Shown: positions 1 to 9,483 of the stretch, piece after piece
How positions within the stretch are numbered: position 1 is the first letter of the stretch
Layout of the letters: each line of letters starts with the position of its first letter
Assembly (NCBI GenBank): GCA_965220695.1
Contig: OZ244838.1
Coordinates: 2,108,001-2,172,000 of the forward strand
Source of the DNA: UBA9620 sp965220695
GTDB lineage: Bacteria > Acidobacteriota > Vicinamibacteria > Vicinamibacterales > UBA8438
Length of the DNA stretch: 64,000 bases
Reading direction: 5' to 3'
Position numbers and translations under genes: made by a program
The notes under the pieces: model-generated
Database searches by the model: none
The model's input: only the letters and a program-made list of their open reading frames with translations
Told to the model about the DNA's origin: nothing

Positions 1-247
1 CAACCACTCGCTTCGCTCCTGTACTCGGCCGGCCGCCGTGTATATCGCACCAGCCACGTGCGGCGACGTGTGTCCGGCGTCCTCCGCGTGCCGATAAGAG
101 TGGCGTCCACCGTGCAGCGATTATACGATGGCGGACAGAGCGCCCCGGTGCGCAGGACGACGGCCCAGCGAATGGCCGGCGGCACGCGGCGCCGTCCCAT
201 TGCAGGGGACGGCGGCGCCCGTCCGGAGAGAAGCAAGGAAGGTGCAG
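1..247. other. No supported gene
   Basis: I see no convincing coding region here. The open frames run through low-complexity, GC-rich sequence and lack a recognisable product. The stretch probably carries the promoter and leader of the BON protein that follows; a ribosome-binding sequence (AAGGAAG) lies at its right end. Confidence 0.4.
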
Positions 248-1012
248 ATGCGACCGCACGCCGCAGGCACGTCAGGCCGAATTCTGTTCTGTCTCTGGAT
301 GTGCGTGTCGACCGCGGCGACTGTCGCCGGCGCAGGACAATCCGCGGCGCAGACGGCCGGGGCGCAGATCGAACGGGACGTCCTGCTCGTTCTGCAGGAC
401 GAGCGCGACCTGCGGTCGGTCGAGGTCAGCGTCGAGGGCGGCGAGGTCACGCTGCGCGGCGTCGTACCGACGCTGTGGGCCAAGTCGGAGGCGATAAGGA
501 TGACGTTCGGCGTGAGCGGGGTCGAGACGGTCGCCAGCGACCTGGAGATTCCATCCGTCGAGAACGACGGCGACCTGATCGAGGACGTGGCCAAGGCCGT
601 CTACGAGTATCCCTACTACACGGTATGGGACTACATTGAAGGGGGGGTCAACGACGGCGTCGTCACGCTCACGGGCAGCGTGACAGCGGACCGCGACAAG
701 CCTGGGGCCATCTTCGAACGTGTCGCCAAAATCCGGGGCGTGCAAGAGGTGCGCAGCACGATCGAGACGCAGTCGGCATCGAGCTTCGACGTGGACCTCA
801 GATACGCGCTCTCCGCCAGAATCTTCAACGACATTGCCTTCGAGGAGTTCGCGCGCTGGCCCAACCCGCCGTTTCACCTCATCGTCGACCACAGCGTCGT
901 GACGTTGAAGGGTGCGGTGCGGTCCGAATCAGACAAGCGCCGGTTGGAGCAACTCGTGAGGCAGACGCCCGGCGTCCTGCGTATGGTCAGCGATCTGCAG
1001 GCGGGCCAATAG
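248..1012 (+). CDS. Secreted protein with three BON domains
   Basis: Predicted exported protein of 254 residues. Residues 1-35 look like a signal peptide ending near AAQ. Three BON-type modules follow, at about 36-97, 103-170 and 175-253, each with the pattern of a beta strand such as VTLRGVV, VVTLTGSV or VVTLKGAV followed by a helix and a GV-x-V strand. BON modules are phospholipid- or envelope-associated folds found in periplasmic proteins such as OsmY; I infer a periplasmic envelope role here. The ATG at 248 is chosen over an upstream in-frame ATG because AAGGAAG lies just before it and the signal peptide starts there. It is convergent with the ankyrin gene. No partner is evident. Confidence 0.8.
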   Translation: MRPHAAGTSGRILFCLWMCVSTAATVAGAGQSAAQTAGAQIERDVLLVLQDERDLRSVEVSVEGGEVTLRGVVPTLWAKSEAIRMTFGVSGVETVASDLEIPSVENDGDLIEDVAKAVYEYPYYTVWDYIEGGVNDGVVTLTGSVTADRDKPGAIFERVAKIRGVQEVRSTIETQSASSFDVDLRYALSARIFNDIAFEEFARWPNPPFHLIVDHSVVTLKGAVRSESDKRRLEQLVRQTPGVLRMVSDLQAGQ

Positions 1013-1061
1013 CACGCCGGCGCCCAGTCGGCCCGACACGCATCCGTGGCGCGGTGCGGTC

Positions 1062-2831
1062 TCAGCAGCTCACGCAGTTGTGGTTGTTCTTGGCACCCAG
1101 GCCTTCGAGCAACGCCAGCGTCTCGGGGAACGGCTGCACGCGCTGGACCGGGCCGTTCGCCATGTCGGCAGTCGTCTGCCCTCGACGGCTCACGGCGGTC
1201 ACGTCGGCGCCCCGCTCTATCAGATACCGGATAAGTGCGTTGTCGCCCCTGGCCGCCGCGTGGTGAAGGGGAGTGTAGCCGTTGTGATCCCTGGCGTTCA
1301 CGTCGGCGCCAAGCTCCTCGACGAGGAATCTCACCGCTGGAATCCAGGCCTCCGGGACGTGCCGGTGGGTATTGCCGGCAAACCCCTGACCGTAGCCCAC
1401 CCCCGATGCCGCGAGGATCGGATAGACACCCGGCCCACCCATGGGTACCGGCGGGAGCCCGGAGTGATCCGTGTCATCCCCACTTCTCCGGCGCGCTGGT
1501 GTCTTCATGGTCGGAATGCCCGGATCCGCCCCGTGGGCCAACAGCAGACGCATCGCCTCGATGTCGAGCGCATACGCTGCCCGCCAGAACGGTGTCGCGC
1601 CGGCCCGGTCCACGCCCAACAGGTCGCGGTTGTAGGTCGTGAACCACAACGACTTCGTCAGCCGGGTATTTACGTCCACTCCCGTGTCCAGCACCGCCTT
1701 CATCAGTTCAAGATACGACGTCTGCTGCTGCAGGTAGTCGGTCGGCTGCGGGTGGCGGGCCTTGGGCGCCCACTGCATGTTCAGCGCGGCGTAGAGCGGC
1801 GTTGCCCCGGCGTCGCTGGCCAGACGCGGGTCGGCGCCCCGCTCGAGCAGCCGCATCGCCAGGTCGAAATGCCCGTTGATCGAGGCGATAAGCATGGGGC
1901 TCGTGTTGTCGGCCGCGCTGACCTGATTGACGTCGGCGCCGCCGTCGAGCAGCGCGACGGCCGCATCGATATGGCCCTCCCGCGCCGCGAGCAGCAGCGC
2001 CGTCAACCCGCCATGCGTGCCGACCAGGTCAGGGAATCCCAGCGGCTCGGGCTCTTCCAGCAAGTCGGCTTCGATAGACTTCGCGTCCCGCTGCCGCCGC
2101 GCTCGTGGCGCGTCCGACACCGACTCGGGAATCGGCGCCGATCCCGGCTCGGCCGCTTCCACGCGATCGCCGCGGATACGAAGCTCCTGGAGCGCCGCCA
2201 TCGCGTCTCTCCGTTGCCGGCTGTCCTCCTGATCCGTCTCGCTGCGCGCCGAGATGTCGACCACTTTCCCCGTCTGCCGCGGATCGGCGCCGCCGACCAG
2301 CAGAGCGCTGATGGCGCCTGCCCGACCGGCCGCGGCGGCAAACATCAGCGGCGTCTGTTGCCACTCGGGCTCACGGGCGTTGGGGTCGGCGCCGGCGGCA
2401 ACAAGCGCCGCCACGGCCTCGCCGCTACCCGAGGCCGCCGCAAAGTGCAACGGCGTCGCCCCCGTCGTCGTGGAGGCCTGCACGTCCGCTCCAGCCACGA
2501 CCAGCGCGGTCACCACCGGCGCGTGGCCGGCCCTGCTGGCCACGTGCAGCGGCGTGTGCTCGCCGATGCGGGTCACCGCCGTCGGATCGGCGCCCGCGTC
2601 CATCAAGAGTACCGTCATCTCGGCGTCACCGTGCTGCGCGGCCCAGTGCAGTCCGGTCATGCCGTCCCCGAGGGCGGCGTTCGCATCGGCGCCCCCGGCG
2701 AGCAGGGAACGGACGGCTTCGAGGTCACGGCCCCTGGCCGCATCGGCCACCGGGGCGTCGACCGCCGCCGCCGCGGTGATGACCGCCATACCCACCGCCC
2801 CGAACACGCCAGCAAGTTTGCCCTTCAGCAT
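1062..2831 (-). CDS. Exported ankyrin-repeat protein
   Basis: Protein of 589 residues with an N-terminal hydrophobic signal segment (about 1-24) and roughly eleven ankyrin repeats, recognised by recurring TPLHxAAxxGH and GADVNA motifs. The repeats fall in two blocks separated by a charged linker rich in E, R and D around residues 190-270. One repeat contains a Gln/Pro-rich insertion. Ankyrin repeats bind proteins, so a structural or scaffolding role outside the cytoplasm is likely. GGAGA lies before the ATG. It is the last gene of a tight operon with the DUF1552 and DUF1592 genes (17 bp gap), an arrangement I know from Acidobacteria and planctomycetes. The C-terminus carries two cysteines (NCVSC). 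Confidence 0.85.
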   Translation of the reverse strand: MLKGKLAGVFGAVGMAVITAAAAVDAPVADAARGRDLEAVRSLLAGGADANAALGDGMTGLHWAAQHGDAEMTVLLMDAGADPTAVTRIGEHTPLHVASRAGHAPVVTALVVAGADVQASTTTGATPLHFAAASGSGEAVAALVAAGADPNAREPEWQQTPLMFAAAAGRAGAISALLVGGADPRQTGKVVDISARSETDQEDSRQRRDAMAALQELRIRGDRVEAAEPGSAPIPESVSDAPRARRQRDAKSIEADLLEEPEPLGFPDLVGTHGGLTALLLAAREGHIDAAVALLDGGADVNQVSAADNTSPMLIASINGHFDLAMRLLERGADPRLASDAGATPLYAALNMQWAPKARHPQPTDYLQQQTSYLELMKAVLDTGVDVNTRLTKSLWFTTYNRDLLGVDRAGATPFWRAAYALDIEAMRLLLAHGADPGIPTMKTPARRRSGDDTDHSGLPPVPMGGPGVYPILAASGVGYGQGFAGNTHRHVPEAWIPAVRFLVEELGADVNARDHNGYTPLHHAAARGDNALIRYLIERGADVTAVSRRGQTTADMANGPVQRVQPFPETLALLEGLGAKNNHNCVSC

Positions 2832-2848
2832 CTCTGTCTCCGCAACAG

Positions 2849-4243
2849 TCAGACCGACAGTGAAAATGCGCCCGTGCTGTCGCCGAAGCTGTTCCTGTCA
2901 TCGAGCCCGAGCTTGTGCATCAAGCTCAGCATCACGTTCGCCATCGGAGTGCCCGGCGCGGCTCTGAGGTGGAGATTGCCGTCGAGCTGACCGTTGGCGC
3001 CGCCGGCCACGAAGAGCGGACACCGCTTGTGGTTGTGCACGTTGGGGTTGCCCATCGGCGACCCGTAGATGATCATCGACTTGTCGAGCAGGGTGCCGTC
3101 ACCCTCCTCGATGCTCTTCAGCTTCTCCAGGAAGTAGGTGACCAACCCGACGTGGTAGCGGTTGACCAGCATGAATTCCTCGATGTTCGACTCGCGGTCG
3201 CCGTGGTGCGACGCGGAATGGAACCCCTTGGCCACGCCGCTTTCCGGATAGACGCGGCCCGACGCATCGCGCGCCATCTTGAACGAGAAGACACGGGTCA
3301 TGTCCGTCTCGAGCGCCAGCACCTGCAGATCGAACATCAGCTTGGCGTGCTCGTCGAACGAGTCGGGCACGCCCGGAGGCGACCCCGGCAGCTCCCTCGC
3401 CACGCTGTTCCGATTGCGCTCCTCGACCCGCTCGATGCGTCGTTCGATCTCGCGGACGTCCTGCAGATAGCGGTCCATGCGCAAGCGGTCGCTCGGGTCC
3501 AGGTCCCGCTTGAGGTGCGCCACCTCGCCGGTGATGAAATCAAGGACGCTCTTGCGGGACTGTTGCCGCCTGGCTCGCTCCTCGGGTGTGCCGCCCGAAC
3601 CGAAGAGCTGATCGAACGCGAGCCGCGGGTTGCGGATCATGGGCAGCGGCTGTTCCGCGGTGGCCCAACTGATGGTGTCGGTATACACGCAGGAATAGCC
3701 GTAGGCGCAGCCCCCGGCCTGATCCACGGTCTCGATGCAGAGCTGCATCGAGGGAATCGGCGTCTCCTGTCCGAACCGCTGCGCGTACAACTGATCGATG
3801 GACGTCCCCGACCGGACATCCGAACTCTCGGTCTGCTTGGGATGCGCCTGCGTCAGAAACGTCGCGCTCGAACGGAAGTGATCGCCGCCGATCTCCTTCG
3901 GGATGACCGCCTCGGCGGGCCGCACGTCGGTGTCGCTGATGATGGTCAGGTGCTCGCGGAACGGGTCGAGCGGGCTCAGGGCGCCCGGACCGAGGTCGAA
4001 GTCGTGGCCCACGCCCGCCGGGGACCAGAGATGCTGCGAGGCGCCGTACTCGGTGCTGCCGGCCGCGCCGTGCACCATCTCGATGCAGACCAGACGGGTC
4101 GGGTCGAGGGTCGCACCGGACGCGGTCCTCACCCACCCCCGGCCGGCGGGCACGAAGGCGTCGAGAAACGGGAGCGCGACGGTCACGCCCATGCCACGAA
4201 GGACGGTCCGCCGGGGAAGGTGGTTGCCGGTGATGTACGTCAT
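2849..4243 (-). CDS. DUF1552 family protein with Tat-type signal
   Basis: Protein of 464 residues. The N-terminus has a twin-arginine-like motif (RRTVLRG) followed by a hydrophobic stretch ending near FVPAG, so Tat export is likely. The rest matches the DUF1552 family, with HGAAGS near the start, a long helical middle (DPSDRLRMDRYLQDVREIE) and a C-terminal segment with GSPMGNPNVHNHKRCP. The function of the family is unknown. It is nearly always encoded beside DUF1592-type cytochrome proteins, which suggests they act together in the envelope. The ATG at 4243 is preferred because GGAG overlaps the TAG stop of the upstream gene 14 bp away. Longer upstream reading lacks a start with a ribosome site. 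Confidence 0.88.
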   Translation of the reverse strand: MTYITGNHLPRRTVLRGMGVTVALPFLDAFVPAGRGWVRTASGATLDPTRLVCIEMVHGAAGSTEYGASQHLWSPAGVGHDFDLGPGALSPLDPFREHLTIISDTDVRPAEAVIPKEIGGDHFRSSATFLTQAHPKQTESSDVRSGTSIDQLYAQRFGQETPIPSMQLCIETVDQAGGCAYGYSCVYTDTISWATAEQPLPMIRNPRLAFDQLFGSGGTPEERARRQQSRKSVLDFITGEVAHLKRDLDPSDRLRMDRYLQDVREIERRIERVEERNRNSVARELPGSPPGVPDSFDEHAKLMFDLQVLALETDMTRVFSFKMARDASGRVYPESGVAKGFHSASHHGDRESNIEEFMLVNRYHVGLVTYFLEKLKSIEEGDGTLLDKSMIIYGSPMGNPNVHNHKRCPLFVAGGANGQLDGNLHLRAAPGTPMANVMLSLMHKLGLDDRNSFGDSTGAFSLSV

Positions 4244-4257
4244 GGTCTCGTGGTCTC

Positions 4258-6705
4258 CTATTCCGCCCGTTTCATCTGGAACGCTGGACTGTTGACGACA
4301 CCGAGGATGTAGGCCGAGAGGCGGTCGTCGCTGGCGGACGCCTGCCGCACGATCGTGCGCACCGCCGGCATGTCGTAGTACTCGAGCCGCCGGCCGAGAC
4401 CGTACGCCATCAGGTTCTCGGTGAAGGTCCGGAGCAACGGCGTGGGACGCGTCAACAGCGCTTCTCGAAGGTCCGTCGCACTCACCACCGGGGTGCCGTC
4501 GTACAGCTCGCCGGTCGCATCGATGGGTGCGCCGTTGTCCTTGATGCGCCAGGCGCCGGTCACGTCGAAATTCTCGAGTGCCAGCCCGATCGGGTCCATC
4601 ATGCGGTGACAGGAACTGCAGGCCGGACTCGCGCGATGCTGCTCCAGCCGCTCGCGCACCGTCAGCAGCCGGCCGCCTTCCGCGACCGACGTTTCCTCCA
4701 GATCTGGCACGTCCGGCGGCGGGGGGGGCGGGGGGCTGCCGAGAAGCACCTCCATCACCCATTTCCCCCGCAGCACGGGCGAGGTCCGCAAGGCATGGGA
4801 CGTCAGCGTCAGGATACTGCCGTGCCCCAGGATGCCTCGCCGCCGGTCGTCCGGAGACGGCACGCGGCGGAAGTCGGCGCCCGCCACGTTCGGCACGCCG
4901 TAGTGTTTGGCGAGCCGCTCGTTGACGAACGTGTACTCCGCGGTGAGGAGTTCCAGCAGACTGCGGTCCTCCGTGACGAGGCTGTGGAAAAACAGTTCCG
5001 TCTCGCGCCGCATCGCAGCTTTGAGCTGCTCGTCGAAATCGGGATAGGTCCGCACATCGGGATGAATCCCGTTGAGATCCGGCAATCGCAGCCATTGGCC
5101 GGCAAACCGCGTGGCCAAGGCCTCGGCGCGGGGATCGGCCAGCATCCGTCGCACCTGCCGCTCGAGTTCCGCGGGATCCGCGAGCCGATTCTCGTTCGCC
5201 ACGCGGATGAGCTCGCTGTCCGGCGCCGTGGCCCAGAGGAAGAAGGACAGTCGCGAGGCCAGGGCCAGATCGCTGATCGGAAAACTGACGCCGGAAGCGG
5301 CGTCGACCGGCGCCTCCTCGAAGCGAAACACGAAGTAGGGGCTCGCCAGCATCCCCTCCAGCGCCACCGTGACCCCGGATTCGAAGCTGCCCTCCGCGGC
5401 GCCGGCGTCATACAACGACATGAGGGCGTCGAGGTTGGCCGGGGTGAGCGGCCGGCGGTATGCCTCGCTCCCCAGGCGCCCGATGATCTCCGCCGCACAG
5501 GTGCGCGCCGCGTCAGCCGACTCCGGCCGGCACGTGAAGATCTTCCGGCGGCTCGGGGTGTCGGACACGCCCGTCGAGTTCCGCGGCCCGCGAACGGCCA
5601 GATCGCGCAGGTGCGGCAGACTCGTGAACCCGTAGGCATCGGCGATGCTCGTACTGGCGAGCGACCACTCGTGCGGAGAGATCACGTCCTGGACCGGTCC
5701 CTCGAACTGCTTGACGAACCCGGCGGCCACACGATGCGGACCCGCCGTGACCGGGATGGGGTCGGTCCAGATGTTCACGCCGTCCGGGTCGGACACGTGC
5801 ATCCAGCGGGGGATGTCGAGAAGCGCCGCGCGTTCGCCATCCACCGAAATCTCGACCTGCTCGGGCCTGTCCGTCGTGTGCAGCGCCCCCCTGCCGTTAC
5901 CGAAGAGCGACCCGGTCGTTTCATGATGGAACGACACCCGAAAGACGTACTCGCCGTCGGCCGGGAACGTGTGGACGACAGAGGTGCCGCCGCGCGTGCC
6001 GTACGGCGCCCCCTCGACCTGTTCCATTTGCGAGACCCATCTGGTGACCTTGTAGGTCGTCTCGGTGGGGGTCGCGGCGGAATCGCCGACCGCCAGTCGA
6101 CTGACTTCGCCGGCGGCCCGCAGGTAGCCGTTCATCAGCGTGGTCGACAGCAACTGGACGTCGGCGATGTTGTCGAAATTGGCGCTCTTGGTATCGAGCG
6201 GCAGATACGAGCCGGCATCGATGTCGAGCGCCAGGAGGTCGCGAACCGAGCGTTCGTACTCGGCACGGTTGAGTCGTTGAAACGTCCGCCGGCCGGGGTT
6301 GGGGTTGGCCGCGGCGGCCGCATCGATCCGTGTCTCCAGTGTCGTTGCCAGACCGACAAGCGCGGTCTCATCCGGACGCCGGACACCCGCGGGCGGCATC
6401 ATGCCCGCCCGCAGCTTGCGAATCATCCTCTCTGCGAGCTCGGCGCTCTGGTCGGCTCGCGCCACGTCGAACGACTCGAGCGACATGTTGCCGCTGCGCA
6501 CGCGATCGTTGTGGCACCGCTGGCAGGTTCCGTCGACGATCCCCTGACCCTCGGCAGCGCCCGCCGGGAGGCCGGCCGTCTGCGCGAACGCAGTCGGGCC
6601 GGCGGCGGCCGCCAGACCCAATGCCAGGGCCGCCGCTCGCAACGTCGCCACCGTCAATCCGGCCACCCGCTGCGTACTTCCAGATCCATTCGGCTGGCGA
6701 TACAT
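4258..6705 (-). CDS. DUF1592 family cytochrome-type protein (DUF1587/1595/1592/1588/1585)
   Basis: Exported protein of 815 residues. A signal peptide ends near FAQ. A c-type heme motif CQRCH follows at about residue 60, as in PSCyt1-type domains. Further domains in order: DUF1587 (RLNRAEYERSVRDLL), a long jelly-roll-like insertion, DUF1595 (AYRRPLTPANLDALM), DUF1592 (ALEGMLASPYFVFRFE), DUF1588 with a second CSSCH heme motif next to a seven-proline run, and DUF1585 (FTENLMAYGLGRRLEYYD). These multidomain proteins are abundant in Planctomycetes and Acidobacteria; electron transfer coupled to extracellular substrate breakdown is only inferred. The ATG at 6705 is preferred over a GTG two codons upstream because GAGG sits at the right distance. 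First gene of the operon. Confidence 0.88.
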   Translation of the reverse strand: MYRQPNGSGSTQRVAGLTVATLRAAALALGLAAAAGPTAFAQTAGLPAGAAEGQGIVDGTCQRCHNDRVRSGNMSLESFDVARADQSAELAERMIRKLRAGMMPPAGVRRPDETALVGLATTLETRIDAAAAANPNPGRRTFQRLNRAEYERSVRDLLALDIDAGSYLPLDTKSANFDNIADVQLLSTTLMNGYLRAAGEVSRLAVGDSAATPTETTYKVTRWVSQMEQVEGAPYGTRGGTSVVHTFPADGEYVFRVSFHHETTGSLFGNGRGALHTTDRPEQVEISVDGERAALLDIPRWMHVSDPDGVNIWTDPIPVTAGPHRVAAGFVKQFEGPVQDVISPHEWSLASTSIADAYGFTSLPHLRDLAVRGPRNSTGVSDTPSRRKIFTCRPESADAARTCAAEIIGRLGSEAYRRPLTPANLDALMSLYDAGAAEGSFESGVTVALEGMLASPYFVFRFEEAPVDAASGVSFPISDLALASRLSFFLWATAPDSELIRVANENRLADPAELERQVRRMLADPRAEALATRFAGQWLRLPDLNGIHPDVRTYPDFDEQLKAAMRRETELFFHSLVTEDRSLLELLTAEYTFVNERLAKHYGVPNVAGADFRRVPSPDDRRRGILGHGSILTLTSHALRTSPVLRGKWVMEVLLGSPPPPPPPDVPDLEETSVAEGGRLLTVRERLEQHRASPACSSCHRMMDPIGLALENFDVTGAWRIKDNGAPIDATGELYDGTPVVSATDLREALLTRPTPLLRTFTENLMAYGLGRRLEYYDMPAVRTIVRQASASDDRLSAYILGVVNSPAFQMKRAE

Positions 6706-6907
6706 TTCCACCTCAGGTCGCGGCCAGAGCCGCGCTACCCCATCGAACCCCGCCGAAGGACAGAAATACGGTGTTCACACGAAGTCGTACAGTATCAGTA
6801 TCCTGCTGAATCAGCAACTTGACCACTCGGCCTCGGCCCCCGCCCAGCGGGGCTGTCACCACGAGCTGTGGTGGGACCGCGCCGGCGCCGCCGATCGAGG
6901 CCGACCA
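6706..6907. other. Leader and promoter region of the DUF1592 operon
   Basis: Short non-coding stretch between the 3' end of paralog A and the start of the DUF1592 operon, transcribed leftward. No open frame with a plausible product and no clear hairpin were seen. Confidence 0.35.
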
Positions 6908-7155
6908 GTCGAGCCGGACCGGCTGGACGAATGCGTCATTACCGGCCGAAATCCAGATCGCGAACCGCTCCTATGAGTTGTCCGTCGCGTAGAACGGGAA
7001 TTCGAACCGCTTCGAGCCGAACGGCGCCAGGGTCGAGCCAGACCGGCTGGACGAATGCGCCGTTGCCGGCCGAATCCCAGACCGCGAACCGCACCCACGA
7101 CTTGTCCGTCGCGTCGAACGGAATCTCGAACCGTTTGGAGCCGAACGGCGCCAGG
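6908..7155. repeat. 124-bp tandem duplication at the 3' end of paralog A
   Basis: Two head-to-tail copies, 6908-7031 and 7032-7155, match at about 107 of 124 positions by eye. The right copy encodes the family's normal C-terminal strand (GSKRFEIPFDATDKSWVRF). The left copy repeats it, but 124 is not a multiple of three, so the annotated frame reads the left copy out of phase and ends at 6939. In the original phase the left copy reads GSKRFEFPFYATDNS and then stops. Confidence 0.85.
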
Positions 7156-9245
7156 TCGGTGGCCGAAATGACCTGACGTCCGGTCGTCTCACCGTCGCCC
7201 CAGACGATTTCCACGAACTCCAGCGGGAAGGTCCATTCGACGCCGGCCGTCACGGTGCGCTGGTTCCCCGATCCCTCCACCGCGTAACTCGTGAACACGA
7301 CCTCACCGGTCGTCACCCAGAAGTCACCGGCGCGCAGCGTTTCGAGAATCGGGCTCCAGTCGTCGTCCGGGCCGGGCACCTCGTCCATCTTCAGGTAGTT
7401 GACCGGGAAGTTCGCGTACAGATCGTCCTGCGGCCCCTTCTGATAGGTGTCGATGTCGGCGATGAGGTACTTCGGTTTGACCCCCATGCCGGTGTAGAGG
7501 TTGTTCATCTCGTCGATCGCGTCGAAGCAGCGCCATTCGCACAGCCGCTGTTCCGACTGATCCTGGCCCATGCCCGGTTTGAACGCGATGCCCAGATAGC
7601 GATCGTCCTTCAGATAGTCCTTGTCGTAGAGCGCCTGCGGATAGCCGGTCGTGCTCTTGGTCCGGGGGTGGGCGTGGTACCAGTACGCGTTCTCCGTGTC
7701 CAGCATCCGCTGCACGTCGTCTACATCGCCCGTGTGATACACCGTGCCATAGGTCGGGTCGTTCTCGGTGAACGGCTGTCCCGCCTCGCGCACCTTCGAC
7801 CAGTACACGTTCTTCGGGAACATGATGTTGTAGTGGCCGCCGAACCAGGCGCTCGGTTCCTCCCAGGGCAGGACCAGGAAGTCGGTGTCTGACGCGCGCC
7901 GCGACGCCTCCGCGTAGTCCTTCTGGTCAAGGAACCTGAGCGGACCCGGATCGCGGAGGCGCAACTGGTCGGCGTGAAAGTCGCTCATGCCGATGATGTT
8001 GAGCCCGATGCCCTTCATCGCCACCAGGTCCTCGAGCGGCGTATCCAGCGAGCCGGATGCGCGCAACTGGTCGGTGAATCGCAGATGGAAGTGGTTCACG
8101 AACGTCTTGTATCCAGGCACCTCCTTGAACACGTCACCGTTCGTGAAGGCCAGCACCGCCTGCCGCGTCGGCTCGGCAGCCGCCGGGCTCACGTAGAAGT
8201 ACATCGCCATCCGCTGCCAGGTGCCCGGGGGGGCGTTGTAGAGTGCGAAGTTCTCCAGAAACCGGTCGTTCTCTTCACCCTCCGCCTGCCGCACACCCAG
8301 ACCGAATCCGGCATCGTCCTTGCGGTACCAGACGTAGCCGAGGTTGATGTCCACCTCACGTGCGAAGAAGAACGTGTGCGGCGGCGGGAACGTGGCGACC
8401 GACCCGCCCGCGCCCTCGGCGACGAGCAGCCGGTTGTCTGCGCGAATCGGCACGCGTGTCTCGTTGACCACCCCGCCGAACCGGTACTGCTGCGGCTGGT
8501 TGCCGGTATCGCGCCACGCCACCCGCGACAGCGTGTCGGTCGAGAAGCCGCGCAGGCCGGCGTCGTACTTGTAGGCGACGAAGTTCTCTTCGGTCTTTGC
8601 GATCGCTTCGAGCCGGATGAGGTTCGTGCCCCGATACATGGTGAACTGCAGGCTGCCCTCGAAGATACCCATCGAGAGCCCGGGGAAGTTGACCTCGACG
8701 CGGGCGCCATCCGTTTTCACCGTGCAGGACGCCGCGTCGAAGCTCGCGTCCGCCCGCCGGATCTCGTCCGGCGAGCGCGGCAACCCCGGATTGATCGGGC
8801 GCGATCCCAACGCACTCCCTTCTTCCCTGACACCCGGCACCAGGAGCGGGGCGTCCCAAAAGGCGAACCACCGCTCGCGGTCGATGACCTCCTGCGTGAT
8901 CTCGACACCGAGTCTCTCAAGTGGTGTAAGTTGCGAGAAAGCGACCCGCCGCTCGCCGCTCGTGACCTCGAACTCCGGAATCAGGTTGCGGCCCAGGGTA
9001 GTCCACTGCCCGCCACGCGGTCGAACGGCCAGATCGCGCACGAGCGGCTGCCCTGCCTCGACACCGTAGCGGGCCCGTACTTCGGCGCCTTCCTGCCCCA
9101 CCCACGAAACGACGAGCAGGTCCTGCTCCATCGTCGCCGTGAGCCCATCGATCGCCGTGTAGTCGGTGAGATCGCAGTCGAGCGGAGCGGCAATGGCCGC
9201 CGATGCCGTCACGAGCACTACGAACGCGGTCGCCAAGAGCCTCAT
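6939..9245 (-). CDS. Secreted PHP-like metallohydrolase paralog A
   Basis: Exported protein of 768 residues, first of five paralogs in the window. A signal peptide (MRLLATAF to AIAA) is followed by a beta-rich N-terminal domain starting at the conserved LDCDLTDY and containing TLGRNL. The central domain has motifs that resemble PHP-superfamily metal ligands: NHFHLRF, GMSDFHADQ, WEEPSAWFGGHYN, HAHPRTK and ADIDTYQKGP. A C-terminal beta domain (WTFPLEFVEIVWGDGE) closes it. I infer a metal-dependent hydrolase acting outside the cytoplasm; the substrate is unknown. ATG 9245 has GGGAGG before it. The last ~30 residues differ from the paralogs because the frame enters an out-of-phase duplicated copy. 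Confidence 0.72.
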   Translation of the reverse strand: MRLLATAFVVLVTASAAIAAPLDCDLTDYTAIDGLTATMEQDLLVVSWVGQEGAEVRARYGVEAGQPLVRDLAVRPRGGQWTTLGRNLIPEFEVTSGERRVAFSQLTPLERLGVEITQEVIDRERWFAFWDAPLLVPGVREEGSALGSRPINPGLPRSPDEIRRADASFDAASCTVKTDGARVEVNFPGLSMGIFEGSLQFTMYRGTNLIRLEAIAKTEENFVAYKYDAGLRGFSTDTLSRVAWRDTGNQPQQYRFGGVVNETRVPIRADNRLLVAEGAGGSVATFPPPHTFFFAREVDINLGYVWYRKDDAGFGLGVRQAEGEENDRFLENFALYNAPPGTWQRMAMYFYVSPAAAEPTRQAVLAFTNGDVFKEVPGYKTFVNHFHLRFTDQLRASGSLDTPLEDLVAMKGIGLNIIGMSDFHADQLRLRDPGPLRFLDQKDYAEASRRASDTDFLVLPWEEPSAWFGGHYNIMFPKNVYWSKVREAGQPFTENDPTYGTVYHTGDVDDVQRMLDTENAYWYHAHPRTKSTTGYPQALYDKDYLKDDRYLGIAFKPGMGQDQSEQRLCEWRCFDAIDEMNNLYTGMGVKPKYLIADIDTYQKGPQDDLYANFPVNYLKMDEVPGPDDDWSPILETLRAGDFWVTTGEVVFTSYAVEGSGNQRTVTAGVEWTFPLEFVEIVWGDGETTGRQVISATDLAPFGSKRFEIPFDATDKSWVRFAVWDSAGNGAFVQPVWLDPGAVRLEAVRIPVLRDGQLIGAVRDLDFGR

Positions 9246-9307
9246 GTCGCCTCCCGCGGTCCCGGCCATCAGCGGGACCCGTCGCCACTGTCACTGGATA
9301 CACACAC

Positions 9308-9337
9308 GTTATCGCCCCATCACCGGCACAATAGCAA
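9308..9337 (-). promoter_or_regulatory. Possible promoter of paralog A
   Basis: On the minus strand TTGCTA (-35) and GATAAC (-10) are spaced by 18 bp, about 60 bp upstream of the ATG of paralog A. The match is moderate, and this is an inference from spacing alone. Confidence 0.35.
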
Positions 9338-9404
9338 CAAGAATCCTCCACCAGGTTGCATCACCGCTGCTATCGATGCTCCACAGGCCTCCTGGACACT
9401 GTTC

Positions 9405-9433
9405 TTGACGGCATTTGTGGCGGGCCGTACAAT
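9405..9433 (+). promoter_or_regulatory. Sigma70-type promoter of paralog B
   Basis: TTGACG (9405-9410) and TACAAT (9428-9433) are separated by exactly 17 bp and lie about 50 bp upstream of the ATG of paralog B. This is one of the best promoter matches in the window. Confidence 0.65.
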
Positions 9434-9483
9434 CCCGACACTGCTTGCAACAGATACCGGAATCTCCAGTGAGGGGGTGAATC

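Noticed and set aside
1080..2990. Long plus-strand frame opposite the ankyrin gene
   Set aside because: Mirror frame of a high-GC gene. No ribosome site, Arg-rich, no domain, crosses two gene boundaries.
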